Positions 19,256 to 28,645 of a stretch of DNA of 64,000 bases are shown piece by piece. The stretch spans positions 1 to 64,000 of the forward strand of contig LHBX01000016.1 in NCBI GenBank assembly GCA_001704065.1. Direction: 5' to 3'. A program made the position numbers and the translations under genes. Numbering within the stretch: position 1 is the first letter of the stretch; each line of letters starts with the position of its first letter. Below the pieces are notes generated by a model, which was given only the letters and a program-made list of their open reading frames with translations, made no database searches and was not told the origin of the DNA. Source of the stretch: Pelagibacteraceae bacterium GOM-A1 (GTDB lineage Bacteria > Pseudomonadota > Alphaproteobacteria > Pelagibacterales > Pelagibacteraceae).

Positions 19256-22248
19256 GCCAACCATTTAGATTAAATAAAGAGGGATTAATTAATCGAAACA
19301 AAAAAATATCTTTTACTTTTAACGGAAAAAAATTATTTGGATATGAGGGAGATACAATTGCATCTGCTTTGATTGCAAATGGAATACATTTAGTTGGTAG
19401 AAGTTTTAAATATCATAGACCAAGAGGTTTTTTTGGAGCAGGAGTAGAGGAACCAAACGCAAAGCTTCAAGTAGAATTCAATGGTCATTCAGAGCCAAAT
19501 GTTAATGCAACAGAAATGGAACTCGTTGAAGGTTTGTCCGCAACAAGCCAAAATTGTTGGCCATCAGTTAATTTTGATGTTGGTGCAATTAATAATTTTT
19601 TAAAAATGTTTTTCCCTGCAGGGTTTTATTACAAAACATTTATGTGGCCTAAAAGTTTCTGGTATAAAATTTACGAACCTTTCATTAGAAAAGCCGCAGG
19701 ATTAGGGGTTGCTTCGATAGAAAAAGATAAAGAGAGATATGAACATAAATTTGAGTATTGCGATTTGTTAGTTACTGGATCTGGACCCTCTGGATTAGCA
19801 AGTGCTTATGCTGCTGCAAAAAATGGAGCAAAAGTAATTTTAGCTGAGGATAAACCAAGATTTGGAGGAACACTTTTAACTGATGACGTAAGTATCGATA
19901 ATTTATCAGGAAAAGATTGGGCAGAAAAAATAATTACTGAATTAAAATCTATGCCTAATGTCACTGTAAAAAATAGATCTCAAGTTTTTGGTTATTATGA
20001 TCATAACATGCTGGTAATGTTTGAGAGAGTTAGTGATCATTTAGAGACAAAATCAAAATTCACCCCAAGACAAAGACTTTGGTATATTAGGGCCAAAGAA
20101 ACAATTTTATCAACGGGTTCAATTGAAAGACCAATTGTGTTTGGCAACAATGATACTCCAGGAATTTTTTTATCAGCAGCTGCAAAAGAATATATGAAAG
20201 TCTATGGAGTTTTGGTTGGAAAGAAACCTTTAATATTTACAAATAACGATAGTGCGTATGAAACAGCTTTAGAGTTCAAAAAAAATAATGTTGAACCAAT
20301 TATATTAGATACAAGAGAAGAACATTCATCAGAATTAATTGATGAAGCTAAAGCAAAGGGAATTGATATAAGATTTTCTCATGGTGTTATTGTTGCTAAT
20401 GGATACAAAAAAGTTAAATCTGCAAAAATTGGTAAACTTAATAAAGATAAAAATTCTTTTGAGAAAATTGAAACTATAGAATGTGATTGCATTTGTGTGT
20501 CTGGATTTTGGACACCATCTGTTCATTTAGCATCACAATCAGGAAATAAACTTAAGTATGAAGAAAAAATTGATGCATTTATTCCCGATAAGAAAAAACA
20601 ACATGAGACATCAGTCGGTGCAGCAAATGGATCATTTACATTAGAAGAAAGTTTAAAACATGGTTTTGAAAATGGTTCAAATCTCTCCGCAAAAATTACA
20701 GAGACTAAAACAGAAATCTCAATTCCAAATGTAAATGAAAAGAAATACGGAGCTCATGATAAATTTTGGTGTATGCCGTTACCTAAAAATGAAAATCCAA
20801 AAAGATTTGTTGACTTTCAAAATGATGTATCTGTCTCTGATATAGAAATCGCACTAAGAGAAGGTTACAGATCAATAGAGCACGTCAAAAGATATACAAC
20901 TCTTGGAATGGCAACAGATCAAGGCCGTACAAGTAATTTAAATGGTCTTCAGTTGGTATCTAATATAGAAAATAAAATAGTTCCTGAAGTGGGACACACA
21001 ACATTTAGACCACCTTTCACACCAATTACAATCGGGACAATAGTTGGTCGTGAAGTTGGTATGGAATATATGCCGACTAGAAAAACTCCAATGCATGAAT
21101 GGCATGAGAAAAATAATGCTGTATTTGTTGATGCAGGTGCTTGGAAAAGACCTCGATATTATAAGCAAGGAAGTGAAACATTATTTGAAGCTTCAAAGAG
21201 AGAGGCAAAAAATGTTAGAGAGAATGTTGGTATATGCGATGTAACAACATTAGGAAAAATTGATATTAAAGGTCCAGACGCGGCAGAATTTTTAAATAGA
21301 GTATATACAAATGCTTGGATGAAATTACCTGTTGGAAAAGCAAGATATGGATTGATGCTTAGAGAAGATGGAATTGTCATGGACGATGGAACAACAACAA
21401 GAATTTCTGAAAATCATTATCATATGACAACAACAACTGCACAAGCTGCAAATGTTTTATCTCACTTAGAATATTATCTTCAAATTGTTTGGCCAGAATT
21501 AAATGTAAATGTTGTCTCTACAACTGAGCAATGGGCAGGGGCTGCAATTGCTGGACCTAAATCTAGAGAAATGTTATCAAAATTATATCCGGACTTAGAC
21601 GTATCAAATGAAGCTTTGCCTTTTATGGGCTATAAAGAAGCAGAATTTTTTGGTGTTCCATCAAGAATTTTTAGAATTTCATTTTCTGGCGAGCTTGCAT
21701 ATGAGATTAATGTCAAATCAGATCATGGTATGTTCATGTGGGAGAAAATGATGGAAGTAGGAAAAGAATTTGGAAATCAGCCTTACGGAACTGAAGCTTT
21801 ATCAACATTAAGAATTGAAATGGGACACGTTGCAGGACCAGAATTAGATGGACGAACAATTCCATCAGATGTTTCATTAAATGGATTAGTTTCAAAGAAA
21901 AAAGATTTTATTGGCAAAAATTCTTTAGGAAGAGAAGCATTTAATGTTGAGAGCAGACAAAAAATTGTCGGACTTATTCCAATTGATAGAAAGTCTAGTA
22001 TTCCTGAAGGATCTCATATTGTTCAAGATCAGAATGCAAAATTACCTAATCCTAAACTTGGTCATGTTTCTTCTTCTTGTTGGAGTGTAGAAAATAATAA
22101 TCCATTTTCTCTAGCAATTATGAAAGATGGAAAAAACATGATAGGTAAAAAGTTTTTTGCGGTATCACCATTAAAAAATAAATCAATTGAAGTAGAAGTT
22201 ATATCTTCACATTATGTTGATCCTGAAGGAAAAAGAGTTAGATCATGA
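19252..22248 (+). CDS. soxA: sarcosine oxidase subunit alpha
   Basis: 998 aa; N-terminal 2Fe-2S-like fold, FAD/NAD region, C-terminal GcvT domain. Confidence 0.94.
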   Translation: MSQPFRLNKEGLINRNKKISFTFNGKKLFGYEGDTIASALIANGIHLVGRSFKYHRPRGFFGAGVEEPNAKLQVEFNGHSEPNVNATEMELVEGLSATSQNCWPSVNFDVGAINNFLKMFFPAGFYYKTFMWPKSFWYKIYEPFIRKAAGLGVASIEKDKERYEHKFEYCDLLVTGSGPSGLASAYAAAKNGAKVILAEDKPRFGGTLLTDDVSIDNLSGKDWAEKIITELKSMPNVTVKNRSQVFGYYDHNMLVMFERVSDHLETKSKFTPRQRLWYIRAKETILSTGSIERPIVFGNNDTPGIFLSAAAKEYMKVYGVLVGKKPLIFTNNDSAYETALEFKKNNVEPIILDTREEHSSELIDEAKAKGIDIRFSHGVIVANGYKKVKSAKIGKLNKDKNSFEKIETIECDCICVSGFWTPSVHLASQSGNKLKYEEKIDAFIPDKKKQHETSVGAANGSFTLEESLKHGFENGSNLSAKITETKTEISIPNVNEKKYGAHDKFWCMPLPKNENPKRFVDFQNDVSVSDIEIALREGYRSIEHVKRYTTLGMATDQGRTSNLNGLQLVSNIENKIVPEVGHTTFRPPFTPITIGTIVGREVGMEYMPTRKTPMHEWHEKNNAVFVDAGAWKRPRYYKQGSETLFEASKREAKNVRENVGICDVTTLGKIDIKGPDAAEFLNRVYTNAWMKLPVGKARYGLMLREDGIVMDDGTTTRISENHYHMTTTTAQAANVLSHLEYYLQIVWPELNVNVVSTTEQWAGAAIAGPKSREMLSKLYPDLDVSNEALPFMGYKEAEFFGVPSRIFRISFSGELAYEINVKSDHGMFMWEKMMEVGKEFGNQPYGTEALSTLRIEMGHVAGPELDGRTIPSDVSLNGLVSKKKDFIGKNSLGREAFNVESRQKIVGLIPIDRKSSIPEGSHIVQDQNAKLPNPKLGHVSSSCWSVENNNPFSLAIMKDGKNMIGKKFFAVSPLKNKSIEVEVISSHYVDPEGKRVRS

Positions 22249-22823
22249 AAAATGTTTCTGCACTAGAAAATATTCATAAACATGGATTGTTTGGCAATCA
22301 CGATAGTAAAGATGAACTAATAAATATTAGAGAAATCAAAGATGTTTTGATTTATCAAATTGTTAAATATAAAAAATCTTCAATTAGTATTGATAAAATA
22401 AAAATAGATAATTTAAATTTACCTGAGACACTTTTGGTTTCTTCAAATAAAAATACAAGAATTTTATGGATGGGACCTGATAATTGGTTAGTCGTTTCAA
22501 AAAATAAAGAAATAGAAAAATCTATTTTAGAGAACTTAAGTCATGATGATTTTGCATTAACAGATCTATCTCATTCAAGAACAATACTGGAATTGGAAGG
22601 TTCATTAGTAGATGAAGTATTGAAAAAAGGTTGTCCGTTAAATTTAGATGGTCTTGATGAAGGAAAATGTTCTAATTCTGCTTTTCATGCAATTACAATA
22701 ACTGTTGATTTTATAAGTTCAAATCCAAGAAAAGTAAGAATGTTTGCTTTAAGAAGTTTTGGTGAATCTCTTTATCATTCAATAACTGATGCTTGTTTAG
22801 AATTTGGATATAAAGCTGAATAA
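22245..22823 (+). CDS. soxG: sarcosine oxidase subunit gamma
   Basis: 192-aa GcvT-like; ATGA overlap with soxA. Confidence 0.88.
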   Translation: MKNVSALENIHKHGLFGNHDSKDELINIREIKDVLIYQIVKYKKSSISIDKIKIDNLNLPETLLVSSNKNTRILWMGPDNWLVVSKNKEIEKSILENLSHDDFALTDLSHSRTILELEGSLVDEVLKKGCPLNLDGLDEGKCSNSAFHAITITVDFISSNPRKVRMFALRSFGESLYHSITDACLEFGYKAE

Positions 22824-22826
22824 AAA

Positions 22827-24443
22827 TTATTCTGAAGTTTTAAATCTAGTTTTTTGAATAATAACCACAAACACAATTGGAATTATTAAAGTTATTAGTG
22901 TTACTGTTATCAACAAAATACCTAGATCTGAATAATCGGCAGTGGTAAGAATAGCGTTTGTTACCTTATCTTTTACCTCTCTAGTAATAACATAAATTTC
23001 ATTCAAATATTTAGTCCCCAAAGCACTTGCTGATAAAGCAAGATTTGTAAAAGATGCGAATACTGCAAAGAAAGTTGCTTTTAAGTGTGAAGGCGCATTT
23101 TTAGCAATCCATGCAAGTAAAGGTATCATTGAGACTTGTCCTAAAGGTGACTCGAGTGCAGTATTTAATATTGCAATAAACTTGGCATCAACAACTCCAT
23201 TAGTAATTGATGATGTCCAATTGTGAAATCCATAATACATTCCCACACTTGGTAAAAATAAAATTGCACCTGCAACAGATAAAATTACTATTATTCTAGC
23301 TATTGAGTTGTTTGCCATAAATGGTCTTAATAAAATAATACCAACAAGCGTTAAAACAGAGGCTATAAGAGATAATACAGAAAAAAATTGTTCATTGAAT
23401 TCAAGTACATCAATTTCAAACCACGATAAACCTGGACCAGGTCCTGGCATTGCTCTAAAGATAAAAATTATTATTGCCGTGCCTACAACAGTAAGTCTTA
23501 AATCCTGAGGAAGTTCTTTAACTAATTTATTCATTAAAAATAGAATAATTGCCATTGAACCTACGAAAACAATTTCTTGAGCAAAAGGCACTTTGAATGA
23601 TCCAATACCTAAAGTGAAAATAACAAAAACCAAGCTTCCACCTAATATCCACCAGTTTACTTCAGTTTTCTCTGAAGGAGCATAATCTTGATCACTCTGT
23701 AAACCTTGTTCAATTAGTTTTCTTTTCTTTTGATTTTTTAGATATGAAGCAAGAAATATTCCTAGTACAGATACAATTGGAATAATTAAAGCATATATAT
23801 AAATTGAACCGTATAAACTTATCTTATCTGTTTGTTCAAGTTCGTCTACTCCTTTAAAGAGGATAACGTTAGCTAAAGCAACTAAAACAGTTCCACCAAT
23901 TATTGCAAATCTTCCAAGAGTTTGCATTGTTGTATGCATAAGTTTGATTTCATCTCTTGAAAATTTATTTCCACTATCATCAACTAAAGGAACTGCTTCT
24001 ACAGTCATAGCATCAGCTACAACATCTTGCACAACATAACCAATCGGAGCAAGCAAAACACTGATTACAAACCATGTTTCAACTGAAAGAATTGATGACA
24101 TCCATTCAGTATGAATTATTAAACCGTACATTATAATTAAACTTAATGAGATTAAGGAAGCTCCTACAAAAACCATGTAATTTTTTTTATTCCAGATAAG
24201 ATCAACAAGGTGACCTAAAGGCATCTTCAATGCCCATGGAATTCCAGCCCAAAAACCCAGTCCTGCAAGAAAAGCAGCAGATAAGTTTAGATAGTCTTTA
24301 ACAAAAAAAGTTCCAACAATACCTGTTAGTCCTGAAATACCAGCAGCAAGATAAATCATCAATGGTGGTAGATAGGTCCACTTAAACTGTCTTCCTAAAT
24401 CTATTAAGGTACTATCTATAAATCTCAAAATTTTATTACTCAT
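22827..24443 (-). CDS. MFS transporter, BT1 (folate/biopterin)-like or PucC-like
   Basis: 538 aa, about 12 TM segments, WALKMPLGHLVDL motif. Confidence 0.65.
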   Translation of the reverse strand: MSNKILRFIDSTLIDLGRQFKWTYLPPLMIYLAAGISGLTGIVGTFFVKDYLNLSAAFLAGLGFWAGIPWALKMPLGHLVDLIWNKKNYMVFVGASLISLSLIIMYGLIIHTEWMSSILSVETWFVISVLLAPIGYVVQDVVADAMTVEAVPLVDDSGNKFSRDEIKLMHTTMQTLGRFAIIGGTVLVALANVILFKGVDELEQTDKISLYGSIYIYALIIPIVSVLGIFLASYLKNQKKRKLIEQGLQSDQDYAPSEKTEVNWWILGGSLVFVIFTLGIGSFKVPFAQEIVFVGSMAIILFLMNKLVKELPQDLRLTVVGTAIIIFIFRAMPGPGPGLSWFEIDVLEFNEQFFSVLSLIASVLTLVGIILLRPFMANNSIARIIVILSVAGAILFLPSVGMYYGFHNWTSSITNGVVDAKFIAILNTALESPLGQVSMIPLLAWIAKNAPSHLKATFFAVFASFTNLALSASALGTKYLNEIYVITREVKDKVTNAILTTADYSDLGILLITVTLITLIIPIVFVVIIQKTRFKTSE

Positions 24444-24446
24444 AAA

Positions 24447-24887
24447 TTATTCTGTTAAATTTAATAATATTAATCCATTTTGTTTAGTTTCTTTACACCA
24501 AAGTTCATAACTTTCACAAACTCTCCATAAATGATCAAATGCTCTTTGAGATAACTCCAACGGAAAGTGACTTTTTGCATAATATAATTTTGGGATTTTC
24601 ATTAGTTGTTTAATCATAGTATCTTTTTGTATTTGTAAAAGTCTTATAGTTTCTTGATTAATCTTTTTTTTTGTAGATTTATCTACATAGTCATTGCTCT
24701 CAAGTTCTTTAAACCACTTATCATGAAAATTTCCTGAACTAATTTCATTATAATCATCTGATGCAATAAATATTTCAAAAGCTTGAATATTAGTTAAATT
24801 TGGATTTTTAATCTTGATTTCATATATCTTTCGATAAATGATTTCAGCAACATATAATACAAATGGTCTTGATTTATCAGTTTCCAA
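24447..24887 (-). CDS. hypothetical protein
   Basis: 146-aa ORF tightly packed between neighbours on the same strand. Confidence 0.55.
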   Translation of the reverse strand: METDKSRPFVLYVAEIIYRKIYEIKIKNPNLTNIQAFEIFIASDDYNEISSGNFHDKWFKELESNDYVDKSTKKKINQETIRLLQIQKDTMIKQLMKIPKLYYAKSHFPLELSQRAFDHLWRVCESYELWCKETKQNGLILLNLTE

Positions 24888-24897
24888 ACTAAACTCC

Positions 24898-25368
24898 TCA
24901 AATGTCTACTGAATAATAGCACGAATTAGGATCATCTTTATAGTGCGCAAAAGGCCCACACTCTTTAAAACCAAAACTTTTAAAAAGTTTTCTAGCGGGC
25001 GCAAAAAAATCACCCGCACCAGTTTCGACACTTAGTTTAGTAATTCCTATTTGTTTAGATTTTTCAATAAGATGTGAAATTATTTTTCCGCCATATTTTT
25101 TATTTCTAAACTTATCTGAAACTCTTATAGATTTAAATTCTCCATGTGTTTCGTCAAATAATTTTAGAGCTCCACAACCAATTAATTCATTATTTTCCCA
25201 CAAACTCCAGAATTTTATACTTGGAACCTTTAATCCAGGTATATCTAATACATGCGAACTCCCTTCAGGAGAAACTGATCTCAATTCAATAAAATGCTTA
25301 GTTAGCAACTCATTTACTTGCGGATCATCAAAATTATTTTCTATTGATTTCATAGTTTTGAAAAACAT
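24898..25368 (-). CDS. GNAT-family N-acetyltransferase
   Basis: SIRVSDKFRNKKYGGKIISHLIEK acetyl-CoA motif, LFKSFGFKECGPFAHY. Confidence 0.85.
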   Translation of the reverse strand: MFFKTMKSIENNFDDPQVNELLTKHFIELRSVSPEGSSHVLDIPGLKVPSIKFWSLWENNELIGCGALKLFDETHGEFKSIRVSDKFRNKKYGGKIISHLIEKSKQIGITKLSVETGAGDFFAPARKLFKSFGFKECGPFAHYKDDPNSCYYSVDI

Positions 25369-25404
25369 ATAATCTAAATTTAGATTAAACCAAGAAAATT
25401 AAAT

Positions 25405-26028
25405 ATGTGTGGAAGATACGTAATAACTAGCCCCGTTACAAAAACAAAAAAACTTGTTAAGTCAGCTATACAAGTTGAAGATAATGAAAATTATAATGCA
25501 CATCCATTTCAAAAATTACCTGTAATTAAAAAATATAATAATGGAAATACTCTAGAAAATTTAAAGTGGGGAGTAGTACCTAGCTGGGCTAAGCAAAAAG
25601 ATTTTAAACCTTTAATAAATGCAAGACTAGAAACTATAGATGAAAAAGTGTCTTTCAAAAAATTAATTCGACTACATAGATGTGTAGCTGTAGCAGATGG
25701 TTTTTATGAGTGGAAAAGAGAAAAAGAAAATAAAACACCTTATTATTTTTTAAGAGAGGATAAAAAGCTTATGTATTTAGCGGCTATTTATGACAATAAT
25801 CAATTTTGTTTAATAACCGAGGATGCAGATGAAAATATTAAAGAAATACATCATAGACAGCCTGTTATAATCAATGAAAATGATGTTAATAGATATTTAA
25901 ATCTTGAATTAACAGGATCGAGTTTTCTGAAAGAGTGTAAAAAAACAAAATTAAACTTTCATGAAGTTTCAAAGGAAGTTAACAAACCTACAAACAATAA
26001 TATTTCTTTGATCCAAACAATTTCTTAA
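25405..26028 (+). CDS. SOS response-associated peptidase (YedK/HMCES family)
   Basis: N-terminal MCGRY, NARLET, CVAVADGFYEWK, HHRQPVII. Confidence 0.92.
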   Translation: MCGRYVITSPVTKTKKLVKSAIQVEDNENYNAHPFQKLPVIKKYNNGNTLENLKWGVVPSWAKQKDFKPLINARLETIDEKVSFKKLIRLHRCVAVADGFYEWKREKENKTPYYFLREDKKLMYLAAIYDNNQFCLITEDADENIKEIHHRQPVIINENDVNRYLNLELTGSSFLKECKKTKLNFHEVSKEVNKPTNNNISLIQTIS

Positions 26029-26030
26029 AA

Positions 26031-27074
26031 CTATTTTTCTATAGTTGTTAAATGTCCCATTTTCCTTTTAGCTTTAACTTCTTTTTTTAAATAATCATAA
26101 AAAAATTCATTTTCTTTAAATTTTTTATTTTTATATTCTAATATATCTTCACCAATCAAATTAAGCATTTTTGCATTATAAATTTTTTTTGTTTCTAATT
26201 TTTCAAGTCCACATACAGCTCTTATATGATTTTCAAATTGGCTAATGTTATGTGAATTTATAGTTAGGTGTCCAGAATTATGTACTCTTGGTGCAACTTC
26301 ATTAGCATATAAATTATTATTTTTATCTATAAAGAATTCAACGCACATAGTACCAATATAATCAAGCTCTTCAGCCACTGTTTTTGCCCAGTCCAATGCT
26401 TTATTTTTAATTTCATCACTTATATCAGCGGGAATTTTGGAGTGTTTTAAAATCTGGTCTTCATGATAATTTTCGATTGGATCATAGATTTCATATTTTT
26501 GGTGACCAAATCTTGTAACTACTACTGAAATTTCTTTTTTTAAATTTACTATCTTTTCTAAGATATAGCCTTTTGAAAAATCAAAATCTTCATTTAAATC
26601 ATTTGCATTATCTATTTTATATTGACCCTTTCCATCATAACCAAGTGTACAAGTTTTCAATAAACCAGGTATTAATCTATCGTTTATTTTTATATCATCT
26701 AAATCGTTAATACTTACAAACTGTGTTGTAGTTATATTGTTTTTATTCAAAAACTCTTTTTCAGTCATTCTATTTTGAATTAATTTATTTATTTCGGGGC
26801 TTGGTAATACAGATTTGGTTTCATTAATTTTTTTCAATATATCGTATGGGATATTTTCAAACTCGTAAGTAACGAGATCAACTTTTTCTAAAAAGTTATT
26901 GATAATATTAATGTCTTGATAGTCTCCATAAATAAATTCATCTGCAAAATTGATTGCGGGTGCATCTTTATCATCTGATAAAATAACCGTTTTAATATTA
27001 AGTTTTTTTGCTGCAGATGCTAATAGACTTCCTAATTGTCCACCACCTATTATTCCTAGATCAGGTTTAGACAT
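26031..27074 (-). CDS. purK: 5-(carboxyamino)imidazole ribonucleotide synthase
   Basis: GIIGGGQLG N-terminus, ATP-grasp, EVAPRVHNSGHLT. Confidence 0.95.
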   Translation of the reverse strand: MSKPDLGIIGGGQLGSLLASAAKKLNIKTVILSDDKDAPAINFADEFIYGDYQDINIINNFLEKVDLVTYEFENIPYDILKKINETKSVLPSPEINKLIQNRMTEKEFLNKNNITTTQFVSINDLDDIKINDRLIPGLLKTCTLGYDGKGQYKIDNANDLNEDFDFSKGYILEKIVNLKKEISVVVTRFGHQKYEIYDPIENYHEDQILKHSKIPADISDEIKNKALDWAKTVAEELDYIGTMCVEFFIDKNNNLYANEVAPRVHNSGHLTINSHNISQFENHIRAVCGLEKLETKKIYNAKMLNLIGEDILEYKNKKFKENEFFYDYLKKEVKAKRKMGHLTTIEK

Positions 27075-27077
27075 TAA

Positions 27078-27572
27078 TTACTTTGGTTTTTTTTTTACTT
27101 TCGATGTTTGTTTTTTTCGCCAATTTAAAAGTGTTTTTTTTACATTGTTATCATACGTAGCTATAATTGAGGCAGCATATAAACCAGCATTGATCGCACC
27201 ATCTTCTCCAATAGCAACTGTACCAACAGGAATTCCTTTTGGCATTTGAGCAATTGATAGTAGGCTATCTAAACCTTTTAACTTTTTACTTTCAATGGGA
27301 ACACCTATGACTGGAATTCTAGTTATAGCAGCAATCATACCAGGTAAATGTGCTGATCCTCCGGCCCCAGCAATAATAATAGAAATATTATTATTTTCTG
27401 CTTTCTTTGCATAGGTATAAAGTCTATCAGGCGTTCTGTGTGCAGAGACGATATTTGTCTCATAATTAACTTTTAAAATCTTAAGAACTTTTAAACAATT
27501 TTTCATTGTTTTGTAATCAGACTGACTGCCCATTACAATTGATACTTTATGTGATTTTTTTTTGTATTTCAT
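27078..27572 (-). CDS. purE: 5-(carboxyamino)imidazole ribonucleotide mutase
   Basis: VSIVMGSQSDYKTM, VSAHRTPDR, AGAGGSAHLPGM, adjacent to purK. Confidence 0.96.
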   Translation of the reverse strand: MKYKKKSHKVSIVMGSQSDYKTMKNCLKVLKILKVNYETNIVSAHRTPDRLYTYAKKAENNNISIIIAGAGGSAHLPGMIAAITRIPVIGVPIESKKLKGLDSLLSIAQMPKGIPVGTVAIGEDGAINAGLYAASIIATYDNNVKKTLLNWRKKQTSKVKKKPK

Positions 27573-27676
27573 GAAACCAATATCAATTTACAGATATTTC
27601 CCTTAAATTGCAATTTTTAGCTAAGGACAGTTTAAGTTAGTGACAATCATAATAATAATAATAGTGTATACCAAAT

Positions 27677-28645
27677 ATGAATTATCGAATTGATAATCTT
27701 CAGTATTGTAATTGGTCTAGAGAAATCTTTGAAATAAATAATAAAGCTGGATTAAATGCGGTTCACGTAACGTTAGTTTATCATGAAGACTACGATGAAT
27801 TACAACAAAGAATACATGAGTGGAATAAACATTTTGAAGAAAATAAAGATCTTATATTTCTAGGCAATAACTACAATGATATTACAAAAGCAAAAGAAGA
27901 AAACAAAACTGCAATTTTTTTTGGATTTCAAAATTGTTCTCCAATTGAAGATGACATAGGTCTTATAGAAAAAGTACATTCACAAGGTTGTCGATTTATG
28001 CAATTAACTTATAACAACCAATCATTATTAGCCACTGGATGTTATGAAAAAAATGATAGCGGAGTTACTAATTTTGGAAAAGAGGCTATTAAAGAAATGA
28101 ATAGAGTAGGTATCGTTGTTGACATGTCTCATTCAGCAGAGAAAAGTACACTTGATGCAATTGAAATTAGCCAAAAACCAATTGCAATCACTCATGCAAA
28201 TCCTACTTTTTGGTTTGAAGCTAAAAGAAATAAATCTACAGAATTATTAAAAGTTTTATCTGATAGTGGAGGAATGTTAGGTTTATCATTGTATGCTCAC
28301 CATTTAAAAGATGGAACAAATTGTAAAATAGAAAGTTTTTGTGAAATGGTTGCAAGAACAGTTGAAATTATGGGTATTGATAATGTTGGAATAGGATCAG
28401 ACTTATGTTTGAACCAACCAGACAGTGTAGTTGAGTGGATGAGAAATGGAACTTGGTCAAAATCAAAAAATTTTGGTGAAGGCAGTAAAGATAAACCTGG
28501 TTTTCCAAAACAACCAGATTGGTTTTTGGATGCAAGAGGATTTAATAATATAAACACAGAACTAAAAAATAAAGGTTTTCACGAAGAAGAGATAAATAAG
28601 ATACTTGGCAATAACTGGTTTAATTTTTATAAAGGAATTAATTAA
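27677..28645 (+). CDS. M19 (membrane dipeptidase) homolog with altered metal site
   Basis: VDMSHSA, ITHANP and VGIGSDL motifs; N-terminal HxD and the bridging Glu positions differ. Confidence 0.8.
   Translation: MNYRIDNLQYCNWSREIFEINNKAGLNAVHVTLVYHEDYDELQQRIHEWNKHFEENKDLIFLGNNYNDITKAKEENKTAIFFGFQNCSPIEDDIGLIEKVHSQGCRFMQLTYNNQSLLATGCYEKNDSGVTNFGKEAIKEMNRVGIVVDMSHSAEKSTLDAIEISQKPIAITHANPTFWFEAKRNKSTELLKVLSDSGGMLGLSLYAHHLKDGTNCKIESFCEMVARTVEIMGIDNVGIGSDLCLNQPDSVVEWMRNGTWSKSKNFGEGSKDKPGFPKQPDWFLDARGFNNINTELKNKGFHEEEINKILGNNWFNFYKGIN

Noticed and set aside
27648-27664. ATAATAATAATA short tandem repeat upstream of the M19 gene
   Set aside because: Short A/T-only repeat expected by chance in this base composition.
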